Shown in pieces: positions 1 to 8,501 of a stretch of DNA of 43,907 bases; position 1 is the first letter of the stretch; the number at the start of each line of letters is the position of its first letter. The notes below the pieces were generated by a model. It made no database searches. It saw nothing but the letters and a program-made list of their open reading frames with translations, and was not told the DNA's origin. A program made the position numbers and the translations under genes. The DNA comes from an uncultured Lachnospiraceae bacterium (lineage in GTDB: Bacteria > Bacillota > Clostridia > Lachnospirales > Lachnospiraceae), in NCBI GenBank assembly GCA_910579645.1, contig CAJTVK010000021.1, positions 1-43,907 on the forward strand, written 5' to 3'.

Positions 1-133
1 TCATGTAATAAAAAAGATAGGAACTTCCGTTTGTACGGATGTCCCTATCTTCCATAAGGCTGCGGAGGAACTCGCGGTAGATGCGGCACCGTGGGTAGTC
101 CACAATTTGTTTGATTTCTAATTGATAGTCCAT
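1..133 (-). CDS. N-terminus of a mobile-element-type protein (partial)
   Basis: A minus-strand reading frame starts with ATG at 133 and is still open at the left edge (44 codons). A perfect AGGAGG lies five bases upstream (144-139), so the start is well supported. The visible protein begins MDYQLEIKQIVDYPRCRIYR and has no stop. From memory this resembles a conserved protein found in integrative elements and genomic islands of Clostridia, which carries winged-helix DNA-binding regions further in; I cannot confirm that from 44 residues. The neighbouring amidase remnant at 371-487 supports a mobile-element context. Function is otherwise unknown. Confidence 0.6.
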   Translation of the reverse strand, partial: MDYQLEIKQIVDYPRCRIYREFLRSLMEDRDIRTNGSSYLFYYM

Positions 134-149
134 ACATACCTCCTGAATA

Positions 150-178
150 AAAATGCCCCGTAGAAAAATACGGGGCAT
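150..178 (-). terminator. Hairpin terminator/attenuator just upstream of the minus-strand gene
   Basis: The arms at 153-162 and 169-178 form a perfect 10-bp GC-rich stem (ATGCCCCGTA) with a 6-base loop. Read on the minus strand it is followed by a short T run, as in an intrinsic terminator. It ends only six bases before the AGGAGG of the minus-strand gene. It could end an upstream transcript or act as a leader attenuator for that gene. Confidence 0.6.
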
Positions 179-194
179 TAAGCATAAATAATTG

Positions 195-224
195 TTGTTA
201 CGAGATCGTGCTCTGTTGTATAAT
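195..224 (+). promoter_or_regulatory. Possible sigma-A promoter
   Basis: A consensus TATAAT lies at 219-224 and a TTGTTA at 195-200 gives an 18-base spacer. If used, the transcript would have a leader of about 300 bases before the AraC-type gene at 526 and would run through the inverted repeat and the amidase remnant. It may instead belong to the mobile element end. Confidence 0.35.
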
Positions 225-243
225 ATTAAAGCAGAAGAACACT

Positions 244-369
244 GATTCGGTTTCTGGTTTCATACGTTTTGACATCGCATGAAATCAAGGTATCATACAT
301 GAAGCAAATGCATTTTTATTGATAGATTTTCCGATTGTCAATGTAAGTCTGCCTATGTGAAACCGAATC
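244..369. repeat. 11-bp perfect inverted repeat flanking about 100 bp
   Basis: GATTCGGTTTC at 244-254 is the exact reverse complement of GAAACCGAATC at 359-369. Between them lies a second imperfect palindrome (TTTCATACG near 257-265 against CGCATGAAA near 276-284). The right arm ends two bases before the amidase remnant starts. The arrangement fits the end of an integrated element or recombinase-binding site, but no recombinase gene is visible. No gene was found between 134 and 370. Confidence 0.5.
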
Positions 370-370
370 C

Positions 371-487
371 GAATGCGGGTTTCTTTCCAACGGACAGGAG
401 GCGGAGAAACTGATTTCCGAAGAATATCAGGAAAAGGCGGCATGGGCCATACATATGGGGTTGCTGCAGTATCTGAATATGCAGTAG
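371..487 (+). pseudogene. 3' remnant of an N-acetylmuramoyl-L-alanine amidase gene
   Basis: The frame beginning at 371 encodes ECGFLSNGQEAEKLISEEYQ and continues to a TAG stop at 485-487 (38 residues). The ECGFLSN..EAEKL pattern followed by a short helix and a YL-rich end is the typical C-terminus of CwlD/AmiC-type (Amidase_3) cell-wall hydrolases, where this glutamate is a metal/catalytic residue. Nothing upstream continues the family: the preceding codons do not match and no start or RBS is present. This is therefore the tail of a gene whose 5' part lies elsewhere or is lost, plausibly through insertion of the element on the left. Confidence 0.65.
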
Positions 488-525
488 TTTGGGAGCGCGG
501 AAGGCAACGGAGGGCATGGATTAGG

Positions 526-1509
526 ATGGATCGGGAACTAATGAAGAAGCTGCAGGAAATATCACCGGAGGAGCAGGCATATCTGGACGGGTCAGGCGCG
601 GTGAAAAAGGATATTTACACCGTCAAGGATGCGTTTGAGATTGATGCCGGCCTGCTGCTTCAGGAAAACCGGCTGATAACAGTCCGCACGCACAGCCGGT
701 TTATTGACTTTCCTGCCCATAGGCACAACTATATCGAGATTATGTATGTCTGCCAAGGAACGGTAACCCATTATATAGACGGGAAAGAACTGACCATGGA
801 ACAGGGGGATATGCTGCTGCTGAACCAGCATGTGAGCCACGGCGTGCGGCGGGCAGAATATGAGGATATCGGCATTAATTTCATCGCCCTTCCGGAGTTT
901 TTTGACATACCGCTGCAGATGCTGAAAGAGCATAATGTGATTGCTGATTTTCTTCTGAATACTTTCCGGTATAACCATCCGGTTTCTCATTATCTGCTGT
1001 TCCGGCTGGGGAATCAGAAAGCAATAGAGAATCTTATGGAAAATATGATTCGGTCAATTATTGAAGGGAATCCCGAGGAGGACAGCATCAATCAGTATTC
1101 CATGGGGCTTGTTTTCCTTTATCTGATTAATCATATGGAACATTTGGAACATAATTCTTCCCAAAGCTATAAAGATGTGGTGGTGCAGGCTACCATGAAG
1201 TATATTGATACATGGTACCGGACGGCGAATTTGGGGAAAGTGGCACAGGATTTTAACCTGACCGTTTCCGCACTCAGCAAGATTATCAGGAATCAGACCG
1301 GATATACCTTTCAGGAACATCTGATGCGGAAACGGTTTCAGAAAGCCGTTATTTATCTGGTGGAGACGGAACTGCCGGCGGATGAAATTGCGGTGAAGGT
1401 GGGATATGAAAATATCAGTTTTTTCTACCGGCAGTTTAAACGGAGATACGGGATGACGCCGCGGCAGTACCGGATTGCCCATAAAGAGGACGGCAGCATA
1501 AGGCTTTAA
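526..1509 (+). CDS. AraC-family transcriptional regulator
   Basis: This 327-residue protein has an N-terminal cupin-like sensing region (HRHNYIEIMYV, then a G/D-rich strand around MEQGDMLLL) and a C-terminal AraC/XylS double helix-turn-helix. The last 100 residues show the usual signature: a first HTH near LGKVAQDFNLTVSALSKIIR and a second ending GYENISFFYRQFKRRYGMTP. The frame is open from 373, but that extension overlaps the amidase remnant in another frame. ATG 526 has GGAGGG at 509-514 and is preferred. It is convergent with the GPH symporter, so a sugar-responsive regulator is likely, although the effector cannot be read from sequence. Confidence 0.9.
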   Translation: MDRELMKKLQEISPEEQAYLDGSGAVKKDIYTVKDAFEIDAGLLLQENRLITVRTHSRFIDFPAHRHNYIEIMYVCQGTVTHYIDGKELTMEQGDMLLLNQHVSHGVRRAEYEDIGINFIALPEFFDIPLQMLKEHNVIADFLLNTFRYNHPVSHYLLFRLGNQKAIENLMENMIRSIIEGNPEEDSINQYSMGLVFLYLINHMEHLEHNSSQSYKDVVVQATMKYIDTWYRTANLGKVAQDFNLTVSALSKIIRNQTGYTFQEHLMRKRFQKAVIYLVETELPADEIAVKVGYENISFFYRQFKRRYGMTPRQYRIAHKEDGSIRL

Positions 1510-1527
1510 CATGCTTCAGCCTTATTT
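1498..1527 (+). terminator. Hairpin at the end of the AraC-type gene
   Basis: ATAAGGCT at 1498-1505 pairs perfectly with AGCCTTAT at 518-525 of the same kilobase (1518-1525), with a 12-base loop and a short T run after it. The stem overlaps the stop codon. The rest of 1528-1684 holds only a small GGGCAT/ATGCCC hairpin near 1575 and no gene. Confidence 0.5.
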
Positions 1528-1684
1528 CCTCCGCCGAATGCCAGTACTAGCTGCAGCAATATTTTCGCAAGGGCATCATGCCCTACCGGATGGCGGTAAA
1601 ATTCCCCTATGCTGCTGTCGTATGTCAGCCAATGAAGTTCTTGTCCCATATCAGTCTTCCTGTTCCGGAGTATGTTTTTCAGTG

Positions 1685-3232
1685 TCAGTGCAGATGCAAT
1701 GCGGTACCGGTTTCCGGTTCCGCTGTATTTTTCTGCTTCCGTTTATGCAATTCACCGCAGATTCTGTCGTATTCTTCTTCGTCCAGCCGATATTTTTTCC
1801 TGTATAAAAAGCAGGAAATCATCATCAGCAGCCAAGGAAATACGGTCATGGCAAGGAGCAGGCCGGCACTTTGACTGTCCGAGACGCCGGGATGCGTTCC
1901 GCCGGTATCTCCGAAGATTACAAGGGAAATCCGGGACAGTTTTTCCGCTTCGGAAATGAGTCCTTGGGCACATTTCTGTTCCAAATCGGAAATACGGTTG
2001 GTGTAGCCGGTGACTCCGCATATCAGGTAGGTGGCAGAGGTGACGGCTACAATGAGAGCAGCCGCCATTTTGGTAATGAAAGGACGCAGGGAGGTAATGA
2101 TTCCTTCGTCTCTTGTGCCGTATTTGTATTCGTTGTATTCTACCGTGTTCATAATGGAAATCATCATAATCAGGTAGAAGCAGTACTGGCCGAAGCAGGA
2201 CAGCATATAGCCGGTGACCAGCAGGGCAAATTTGTCCGTCCCGGCACCGGGAATAAATAAAGAACCCAGCATCATAGCGTAGCCTAGGGAAGAGACGGCG
2301 GCCATGATGCCTATCAGCTTTTTCCGGCGGATATGTCTGGAGATGGCAGGATAAAAAATCATAAGAAGGGCAGTGGCCGACATGCCTATGGTAGTGAACA
2401 GGGAATACAGCCCGCCGTTATAACCGAAAGTAAAGTAGATATAGGCGGAACCGATGCCGCCTGCCACAAGGCCGTTTCCTATCTGCTGAATCAGAAAGAC
2501 GGCGGCCGCCCAGACCAGCTGGTCATTGCGGGCAATGGTACGGAAAATGTGCTTCAGGGAAAATTTTTCCCGCTGTGCCGCAGCCGGAAGCGTTTCTCTG
2601 TGCTCCCGGACACCGAATAAGGTAAACAGGATGAACAGCGGCGACAGAACGGCGATAATCAGGGCGATGATGCCGTAAGCCGAGGCAGTGCTGCCGCCGA
2701 TTGCCCCGGAGCCTGCAGTGAACATGGGGATGAAAATGGCCGCCAAGGTGTTCCCGCCGCCCCCGAAAAGAGTGGCTCTGGAGGTGAACCGGTTTCTTGC
2801 GTCGGCATCGGAACCAAGCGCGGGAATCATGCCCCAGTAGGATATATCGCTCATTGTATAGGTAATGCTGAAAGCAAAGTACATCAAGGCAAAGAAACAG
2901 ACGAAACTCCATCCCTGCAGGCTGACATTGAACATCAGGCAGACAACCACCGAAGTGGACAGCCCGCCGGCCAGCAGCCATGGCTTAAACTTGCCGTATT
3001 TGGTATGGGTGCGCTCAATCAGGTTTCCCATGATCGGGTCGTTCAGTGCGTCAAATACCCTGGCGGCAATCATAACGCCGGTAACTGCCGCTATCTGTGC
3101 ACCGTCCAGGGAATGGGTGAACAGCACAAAAGTCAGCAGATAGCTGTTGAAGAGACAGTATATGGCATCCCGCCCCACGGTTCCCAAAGGGAAATAAATG
3201 AAATTTTTCTTTATTGTTTTTGTCTTTTCCAT
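1685..3232 (-). CDS. GPH-family sugar:cation symporter (MFS superfamily)
   Basis: A 515-residue polytopic membrane protein with about 12 hydrophobic segments. The N-terminal third carries the glycoside-pentoside-hexuronide (GPH) signature: RVFDALNDPIMG followed by KYGKFKPW. Relatives (MelB, XylP, UidB types) import glycosides, pentosides or glucuronides with Na+ or H+. The C-terminus is charged and cytoplasmic (RKKYRLDEEEYDRICGEL). The start at 3232 has only a weak upstream GGAAATGAG. The gene faces the AraC-type regulator, a common arrangement for a regulator and its transporter. The substrate cannot be assigned. Confidence 0.88.
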   Translation of the reverse strand: MEKTKTIKKNFIYFPLGTVGRDAIYCLFNSYLLTFVLFTHSLDGAQIAAVTGVMIAARVFDALNDPIMGNLIERTHTKYGKFKPWLLAGGLSTSVVVCLMFNVSLQGWSFVCFFALMYFAFSITYTMSDISYWGMIPALGSDADARNRFTSRATLFGGGGNTLAAIFIPMFTAGSGAIGGSTASAYGIIALIIAVLSPLFILFTLFGVREHRETLPAAAQREKFSLKHIFRTIARNDQLVWAAAVFLIQQIGNGLVAGGIGSAYIYFTFGYNGGLYSLFTTIGMSATALLMIFYPAISRHIRRKKLIGIMAAVSSLGYAMMLGSLFIPGAGTDKFALLVTGYMLSCFGQYCFYLIMMISIMNTVEYNEYKYGTRDEGIITSLRPFITKMAAALIVAVTSATYLICGVTGYTNRISDLEQKCAQGLISEAEKLSRISLVIFGDTGGTHPGVSDSQSAGLLLAMTVFPWLLMMISCFLYRKKYRLDEEEYDRICGELHKRKQKNTAEPETGTALHLH

Positions 3233-3271
3233 AGTGCTTTTCTCATTTCCTATCTTGTGGTAATATGTTTT

Positions 3272-3301
3272 ATTATAGCATCAAAAGGGATGCTTAGGCA
3301 A
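3272..3301 (-). promoter_or_regulatory. Sigma-A-type promoter for the GPH symporter
   Basis: On the minus strand TTGCCT (3301-3296) and TATAAT (3277-3272) are separated by 18 bases, placing a start site about 30 bases upstream of the symporter ATG at 3232. The facing plus-strand gene has a perfect TTGACA at 3322-3327, but only a weak AGTACT at 3345 as a -10. Confidence 0.55.
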
Positions 3302-3415
3302 TCATCTTATGGGATTGGGCATTGACAGTTGTAACAGTTTTCAAAGTACTGAAAGTATGTAAAAGGACAAAATTTTTGAGACGGGAACGGAAAAAGAAAG
3401 GAGAGTGGCGGCAGA

Positions 3416-3679
3416 ATGAAAGAGATACTTATGATGGTTTTGGCCGATTGCCCATATTGCAGACAGGCGGAGGGCATGATAAAGGAACTGCAGGAAGAAA
3501 ACGTGCAATATGAAAAGCTTCGGATAAACCGTGTGGACGAAGAAGAGAATCCGAAGCTGGCAGAAACTTTGGACTATTATTATGTGCCTAGCTTTTTTGT
3601 GGGCGGCAGGAAGCTGATGGAGGGTGTGCCTACCAAGGAGAAGATAAAAGCAGTATTGGATGCCGCCATGGAACTATGA
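3416..3679 (+). CDS. Glutaredoxin/thioredoxin-fold small protein
   Basis: This 87-residue protein has a CPYC redox motif at residues 13-16 after a first beta strand (KEILMMVLADCPYC) and the cis-proline loop YYVPSFFVGG near residue 62. Its length and layout match the glutaredoxin-like family that reduces disulfides or mixed thiols. AAAGGAGAG at 3398-3406 is the likely RBS. The next gene starts 17 bases downstream, so the two are probably co-transcribed. The physiological partner is unknown. Confidence 0.85.
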   Translation: MKEILMMVLADCPYCRQAEGMIKELQEENVQYEKLRINRVDEEENPKLAETLDYYYVPSFFVGGRKLMEGVPTKEKIKAVLDAAMEL

Positions 3680-3696
3680 TATGCGGGGAAAGGTAA

Positions 3697-5334
3697 ATGC
3701 GTAAAAAGAGTGTGTGGAAACGGATTGGCTGTATTGTCCTGCTGCTAGTGGGATTGGCGGTATGGGCGGCAGCCGCAGACCTGGAAAGCACCCGGACGGC
3801 AGCGCAGTTCCGGGAAGGGGAGGAAGAGCCTGTTGTTATCAAGTCCTGTAGGATAGATACGGAAACGGATCAAGTGATTGTGAAGGCATCTGCGGAAGAG
3901 ACTCCGGAAAGTGATGATTCCTTTTATTATTTGTTTGCCCTAAATACTTATGAAGAGGAAATCACCGAAGGAAGTTCCTTCCTTCTCCGTGGGGAAAAGG
4001 GAAAAGAGACGGTATTTCACGCCGATATTGAAATGCTCCGTAAGTATGTGATAGCGGTAAAGAGGGACGGGCATTATGCGGCAGTAAGCAAACCTCATTA
4101 TATAACGAATCCGGAGGCAGCGTCCGTGTTTGTGTCAAACGGGCAGCCTCCGTCCGGGAAGAAGGGGCTGCTTATCGATCCGGCCAAGCTGCTTTCGCCG
4201 GAACTGGAGGAACTGGGCATCAAGCATGCCGCTTATAATATTCCCGTTTCCAGAATATTGGGCCATGATAACGAGGACGTTTATGAGGCCGTTCATTACA
4301 GCTATCAAGGAAAGGATTATGTATTTAACGGGCGGGTCATGGCGGAATATGATTTGATTTTCCGAACCCTTACCGAAAAAGGGATAGAGATTACCGCAAT
4401 TATATTGAACGATTATTCACCGGAATATCCTTGGCTGGTGCATCCGCTGGCGCGTTCCGGCATCGGGAAGTCACCCTATTATGCATTTAACGGCAGCGAC
4501 GGGCAGGGAGCGGAATATCTGGCGGCGATAGCTTCTTTTCTGACCGAGCGGTATTCCGGGGTGATGAACGGCAGGGGGGTAGTGGCGAACTGGGTAATCG
4601 GAAATGAAATCAATGCAAGGAAAGAATGGAATTATATGGAGTATATGGATTTGGAGACTTATGTGCGGGAATATGTAAGGGCATATCGCATTTTCTACAA
4701 TTCCATTAAGAGCGTGAACAGTGCCTGCCGGGTTTATATTTCGCTGGATAATCAATGGAACAGGGTAAATATTCTGACAAGAAGCTATAGGGCAAAGGAT
4801 GTATTGGACGAGTTTAACCGCCAGATTAAGGAAGAGGGGGATATTGACTGGGGGCTGGCCATCCATCCTTATAATAAGCCGCTGACGAAAACGGATACTT
4901 GGAACCGGTCATTTTATGTGTGGGAGTCGGAAAATACGCCTGTGGTCACTATGGAAAATATCCATGTGGTGACCGATTACATGCAGCGGCAGGAGTTTCT
5001 GACCGACGCAGGGCAGGTACGCCCGATAACGTTAAGCGAACTGGGATATACTTCTTCCAAAGGGGAAGAACTGCAGGCAGCGGCTATTGTATATGCCTAC
5101 AAAGTGGCGGAAGCCAACCCGTACATAAATTCGGTTCTTTTTTCCAGGCAGACCGATGCGCAGGAAGAGGCGGAGCGGCTGCGGCTGTATCTTGGCATTG
5201 ACCATATGGACGGTTCCCACAAATATGCCTATGAGGTATTCCGGTACATGGATACGGAAGAGGGGGAAAAATATGCGGAGTTTGCAAAAGATATCATCGG
5301 TACTGAAAGTTGGGATGAAGTGACGGGGAAATGA
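3697..5334 (+). CDS. DUF5722-type secreted glycosidase-like protein
   Basis: A 545-residue protein with an N-terminal signal or anchor segment (RIGCIVLLLVGLAVWAAAA, about residues 9-27). It has a beta-rich region to about residue 140, then a large domain resembling the clan of TIM-barrel glycoside hydrolases. Two acidic positions fit a retaining GH-A catalytic pair: VIGNEIN with Glu304 and LSELGY with Glu448. Family DUF5722 is known mainly from Lachnospiraceae and relatives and, as far as I know, lacks a defined substrate. RBS GGGGAAAGG precedes ATG 3697. Its place beside exporter and glycosyltransferase genes suggests action on cell-surface or extracellular glycan. Enzymatic activity is inference. 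Confidence 0.78.
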   Translation: MRKKSVWKRIGCIVLLLVGLAVWAAAADLESTRTAAQFREGEEEPVVIKSCRIDTETDQVIVKASAEETPESDDSFYYLFALNTYEEEITEGSSFLLRGEKGKETVFHADIEMLRKYVIAVKRDGHYAAVSKPHYITNPEAASVFVSNGQPPSGKKGLLIDPAKLLSPELEELGIKHAAYNIPVSRILGHDNEDVYEAVHYSYQGKDYVFNGRVMAEYDLIFRTLTEKGIEITAIILNDYSPEYPWLVHPLARSGIGKSPYYAFNGSDGQGAEYLAAIASFLTERYSGVMNGRGVVANWVIGNEINARKEWNYMEYMDLETYVREYVRAYRIFYNSIKSVNSACRVYISLDNQWNRVNILTRSYRAKDVLDEFNRQIKEEGDIDWGLAIHPYNKPLTKTDTWNRSFYVWESENTPVVTMENIHVVTDYMQRQEFLTDAGQVRPITLSELGYTSSKGEELQAAAIVYAYKVAEANPYINSVLFSRQTDAQEEAERLRLYLGIDHMDGSHKYAYEVFRYMDTEEGEKYAEFAKDIIGTESWDEVTGK

Positions 5335-5453
5335 AAAAATATCCGGTAAAAATATGCAGGAACAGCTATTCAATACCGCAGAGAAATGGTATACTGCATG
5401 GGAATGTGTAAATTAAATATGCTTTTAAGCAGGCGAAAGGCGGTATTGCGGTT

Positions 5454-7271
5454 ATGGCAGGGCAGGAAGAACATATTTTCCGGGAAAAGCTGACTACGGA
5501 GAAAGATATTGATGAAGACGTGCTGGTGGAGAGTTTCAAGCGGAACGAAAACAATAGCCTAAAGATTTTGATAGGGCTTTATAAAGGACAGTATTTTCAG
5601 CTGTTCCTGTCGGTGTTTTTCTTTGCGGTAAAGCACTCCCCGGTATGGGTGCTTCCCATAGTGACGGCAAATATTATAAATATTGCCACCAACCCGGACG
5701 GCAATGCACTGCGCAGCATCTGCATAAATGCTGCGGTTATGATGATTCTTATGGTACAGAATGTGCCTACCAATTATCTGCATGTATATTGTTATGCAAA
5801 GGTGGTCAGGAATGTGGAGTGCAGGCTGCGCAGCGCCATGGTGCGCAAGCTTCAGCAGCTATCCATTACCTATCATAATGAGATGCAGTCGGGACGCTTA
5901 CAGTCCAAGATTATGCGGGACGTGGAACAGATTGAGACGCTCTCCTCACAGATTTTCATATCGGTGCTGAGTATTATAATGAACATTGTCGTATCGTTCA
6001 GTGTGGTATTGGGATCTTCGCTGACCGTTTTCTGGTTTTTCCTTGCCACGATACCGGTGGCAGTGATAATCCGGAATGTGTTCCGGAAAGGCATTAATGC
6101 AAGGAACAGGGATTTCCGCAAGGAGATGGAAGAAACTTCCGTGAAGGTAATGGAAATGGTGGAACTGATTCCGGTGACTAGGGCGCATGCCTTGGAGGAT
6201 AAAGAAACTGCCAGGCTGGATGAGCAGCTGAGGAACGTAGCGGAGCGGGGATTCCGGCTGGATATTATTCAGTCGTATTTCGGTTCCATCAGCTGGGTGG
6301 CGTTTCAGTGTTTTCAGGTGGCCTGTCTTGCCTTTACGGGCTATCTGGCAATGAAAGGGACGATACGTCCCGGGGATGTGGTGATGTACCAAACTTATTT
6401 TTCCACGATAGTCAATCAGGTCAGCAATGTGATTAATCTGCTGCCGGTGATTGCAAAGGGGCTGGAATCGGTGAACTCCGTAGGCGATATCCTGCTTTGC
6501 GCCGATGTGGAGGAGACGGGGAACCGGCAGAAAATCAAAGAGGTGAAGGGAGATATCGAATTCAGGGATGTCTGCTTTCGGTTCAGGAATGCGGATCACC
6601 CGGTGATCAGGCATATGAATTTTTCGGTAAATGCCGGGGAGACTATTGCGTTTGTAGGCGCTTCGGGAGCGGGAAAAACCACGGTGATCAATCTGGTCAT
6701 CGGCTTTCTGAAAGCAAATTCCGGACAGATATTGATTGACGGAAGGGATATTAACACCTTCAATCTGAGAAGCTACCGGCAGCATATTGCAGTAGTGCCT
6801 CAGACTCCGATTCTGTTTACGGGGACGATACGGGAAAACATTACATATGGGGCGGCGGATGTCAGCGACGCGGCTTTGCGGGAAATTATAAGGGCGGCCA
6901 ATCTGGAGGAATTCGTGGATTCTCTGCCGGAAGGAGCGGAGACGAAAGTGACGGAGCATGGGGCAAACCTTTCCGGCGGGCAGCGGCAGAGGATTTCCAT
7001 AGCCAGGGCATTTGTGCGGAATCCGAAAATTTTGATTTTGGATGAAGCCACTTCGGCTTTGGATGCCGTTTCGGAGAAAAAGATTCAGGACAGCGTGGAA
7101 CGGCTGGTGAAAGACCGGACGACGCTTATTGTGGCACACCGTCTTTCTACCATACGCAATGCGGATAAAATAGCGGTAGTCGGAGAGGGCGGGCTGCTGG
7201 AATTCGGCAGTTACGATGAATTAATGGCAAAACAAGGGGAATTCTATAAGATGAGGGCACTGCAGGTATAG
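5454..7271 (+). CDS. ABC exporter, fused permease and ATPase
   Basis: A 605-residue half-transporter. Residues about 35-330 form a six-helix ABC type-1 transmembrane domain, and residues about 360-600 the nucleotide-binding domain. The latter shows Walker A GASGAGKTT near residue 402, signature LSGGQRQR near 505, Walker B ILILDEATSALD near 525 and the H-loop AHRLST. It should dimerise, as no adjacent partner is present. Relatives export lipids, peptides or lipid-linked oligosaccharides. The surrounding glycan genes make a lipid-linked glycan or lipid substrate plausible, but multidrug-type function cannot be excluded. The start at 5454 has a modest GAAAGGCGG upstream. Confidence 0.9.
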   Translation: MAGQEEHIFREKLTTEKDIDEDVLVESFKRNENNSLKILIGLYKGQYFQLFLSVFFFAVKHSPVWVLPIVTANIINIATNPDGNALRSICINAAVMMILMVQNVPTNYLHVYCYAKVVRNVECRLRSAMVRKLQQLSITYHNEMQSGRLQSKIMRDVEQIETLSSQIFISVLSIIMNIVVSFSVVLGSSLTVFWFFLATIPVAVIIRNVFRKGINARNRDFRKEMEETSVKVMEMVELIPVTRAHALEDKETARLDEQLRNVAERGFRLDIIQSYFGSISWVAFQCFQVACLAFTGYLAMKGTIRPGDVVMYQTYFSTIVNQVSNVINLLPVIAKGLESVNSVGDILLCADVEETGNRQKIKEVKGDIEFRDVCFRFRNADHPVIRHMNFSVNAGETIAFVGASGAGKTTVINLVIGFLKANSGQILIDGRDINTFNLRSYRQHIAVVPQTPILFTGTIRENITYGAADVSDAALREIIRAANLEEFVDSLPEGAETKVTEHGANLSGGQRQRISIARAFVRNPKILILDEATSALDAVSEKKIQDSVERLVKDRTTLIVAHRLSTIRNADKIAVVGEGGLLEFGSYDELMAKQGEFYKMRALQV

Positions 7272-7341
7272 GGCAGGATAATCTTTTGCGGCAAAGATGC
7301 GGAGCATTGTTTCGGCATGTCCGATGGTTCATTGCATGCAG

Positions 7342-7412
7342 GAGTCAAATACCCCGCCACAAGCAGCGGGGCATCAAATTTGAAGCGCCCCAAGGGGCGG
7401 GGTATTTGACTC
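7342..7412. repeat. Palindromic intergenic repeat with nested hairpins
   Basis: GAGTCAAATACCCCGCC at 7342-7358 is the exact reverse complement of 7396-7412, a 17-bp perfect arm. The interior contains shorter GC-rich complementarities (GCGGGG, and GCCCC/GGGGC near 7387-7398). The element fills most of the gap between the ABC exporter and the next glycosyltransferase. It could act as a transcript terminator or stabiliser, or be a dispersed non-autonomous element. Only one copy is in the window. Confidence 0.7.
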
Positions 7413-7463
7413 TCGCGGCAATAAACGGAATTCAACGGTGAATCTAAGAAAGAAGAGTGCGAT

Positions 7464-8501
7464 ATGAACGAGCAGAAGCAGGAGTTGATCAGTATAGTAG
7501 TGCCTGTGTATAACATTATGGACTGTCTGCCGAGATGTGTGGAGTCAATCTGCCGTCAGACTTATCCTAATCTGGAAATAATTCTGGTGGATGACGGCTC
7601 CGACGACGGGACGGAAAAAATGGTGGATGAACTGGGAGCGGCGGATGAAAGAATCCGGGTATTCCATAAGCCTAACGGTGGGGCGTCTTCGGCCAGAAAT
7701 CTGGGAATCAGGCAGGCGAAAGGTAAGTATATCGGTTTTGTGGACAGCGATGATTTCATTGAGCCGCAGATGTATGAAAAATTAATGGAATGCATCCGGA
7801 AGGAAAAAGTGCCTGTGGCTCAGATTTCAAGGGATGAAATAGACGAGCAGGGGAACCGGCTCCCGGATGTCTGCATTCCGCCTAAACAGGCTTATGTCTG
7901 CCCGCCGGAACAGTTTATGCGGGAACTGCTGCTGCATCGGGGGGACTGTTCTTACTGCACGAAGCTGGCGGAACGGCGGCTTTTTGACAGGCATTGTTTT
8001 CCGGAAGGGGTCCTGAATGAGGATTTTTATCTTTTGGTGGAAATGCTTGGGGAAATAGAGGGGATTGGGATATTGCCGCAGCAATATTATCATGTGTATT
8101 ACCGGACGGGCAGCAATACAAGGAAAAAATCCAGAGAGGAGTTTTCCCGTGTGTTCATAGACATCGTGGACAATGCGGATATGGCGGAACGGCTGGCAGC
8201 GGAGAAATTTCCGGCCTTGCGGGAAGAGGCGGTGCGGTTCGGGCTGTATCAGCGGCTGGACTATATGCTGCATATTCCGGTAAAGCAAATGGTGCGGGAG
8301 GACGGATTCTATGTTTCCGTTAAGAAATATCTGCGGAGGCATTTGGCGGATACGGTGCGCAATAAGTATCTGAGCCGGAAGAATAAGATATATCTTCTTC
8401 TTCTGACCGCTGCGCCGAAGACAGTCCGGCGGGTACATGGATGGAAAATGCGCAGTAGGGAAAGAGCGGATGGGCATAAGAAAGGCGGAAATGACGGGTA
8501 A
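7464..8501 (+). CDS. GT2-family glycosyltransferase
   Basis: A 345-residue enzyme with a GT-A fold of family 2. The N-terminus reads ISIVVPVYNIMDCLPRCVES, followed by the nucleotide-binding VDDGSDDGT near residue 38 and the metal-binding DXD-like VDSDD near residues 92-96. The C-terminal part is helical and basic (KYLRRHLADTVRNKYLSRKN), typical of cytoplasmic polysaccharide glycosyltransferases. The sugar donor cannot be predicted. The stop is immediately followed by the purine-rich minisatellite. GTG- or TTG-type starts were not needed: ATG 7464 has AGAAAGAAGAG upstream. Confidence 0.92.
   Translation: MNEQKQELISIVVPVYNIMDCLPRCVESICRQTYPNLEIILVDDGSDDGTEKMVDELGAADERIRVFHKPNGGASSARNLGIRQAKGKYIGFVDSDDFIEPQMYEKLMECIRKEKVPVAQISRDEIDEQGNRLPDVCIPPKQAYVCPPEQFMRELLLHRGDCSYCTKLAERRLFDRHCFPEGVLNEDFYLLVEMLGEIEGIGILPQQYYHVYYRTGSNTRKKSREEFSRVFIDIVDNADMAERLAAEKFPALREEAVRFGLYQRLDYMLHIPVKQMVREDGFYVSVKKYLRRHLADTVRNKYLSRKNKIYLLLLTAAPKTVRRVHGWKMRSRERADGHKKGGNDG

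Noticed and set aside
373..525. N-terminal extension of the AraC-type ORF back to 373
   Set aside because: This stretch encodes the amidase C-terminus in another frame, and a good RBS supports ATG 526; AraC proteins do not carry such an extension.
1511..1874. Short plus-strand ORFs downstream of the AraC-type gene
   Set aside because: They overlap the 3' end of the GPH symporter on the minus strand and show no conserved features.
5946..7139. 397-codon minus-strand ORF opposite the ABC exporter
   Set aside because: It is antisense to a clearly conserved ABC protein, has no recognisable family and is His/Arg/Pro-rich as expected for a shadow frame.
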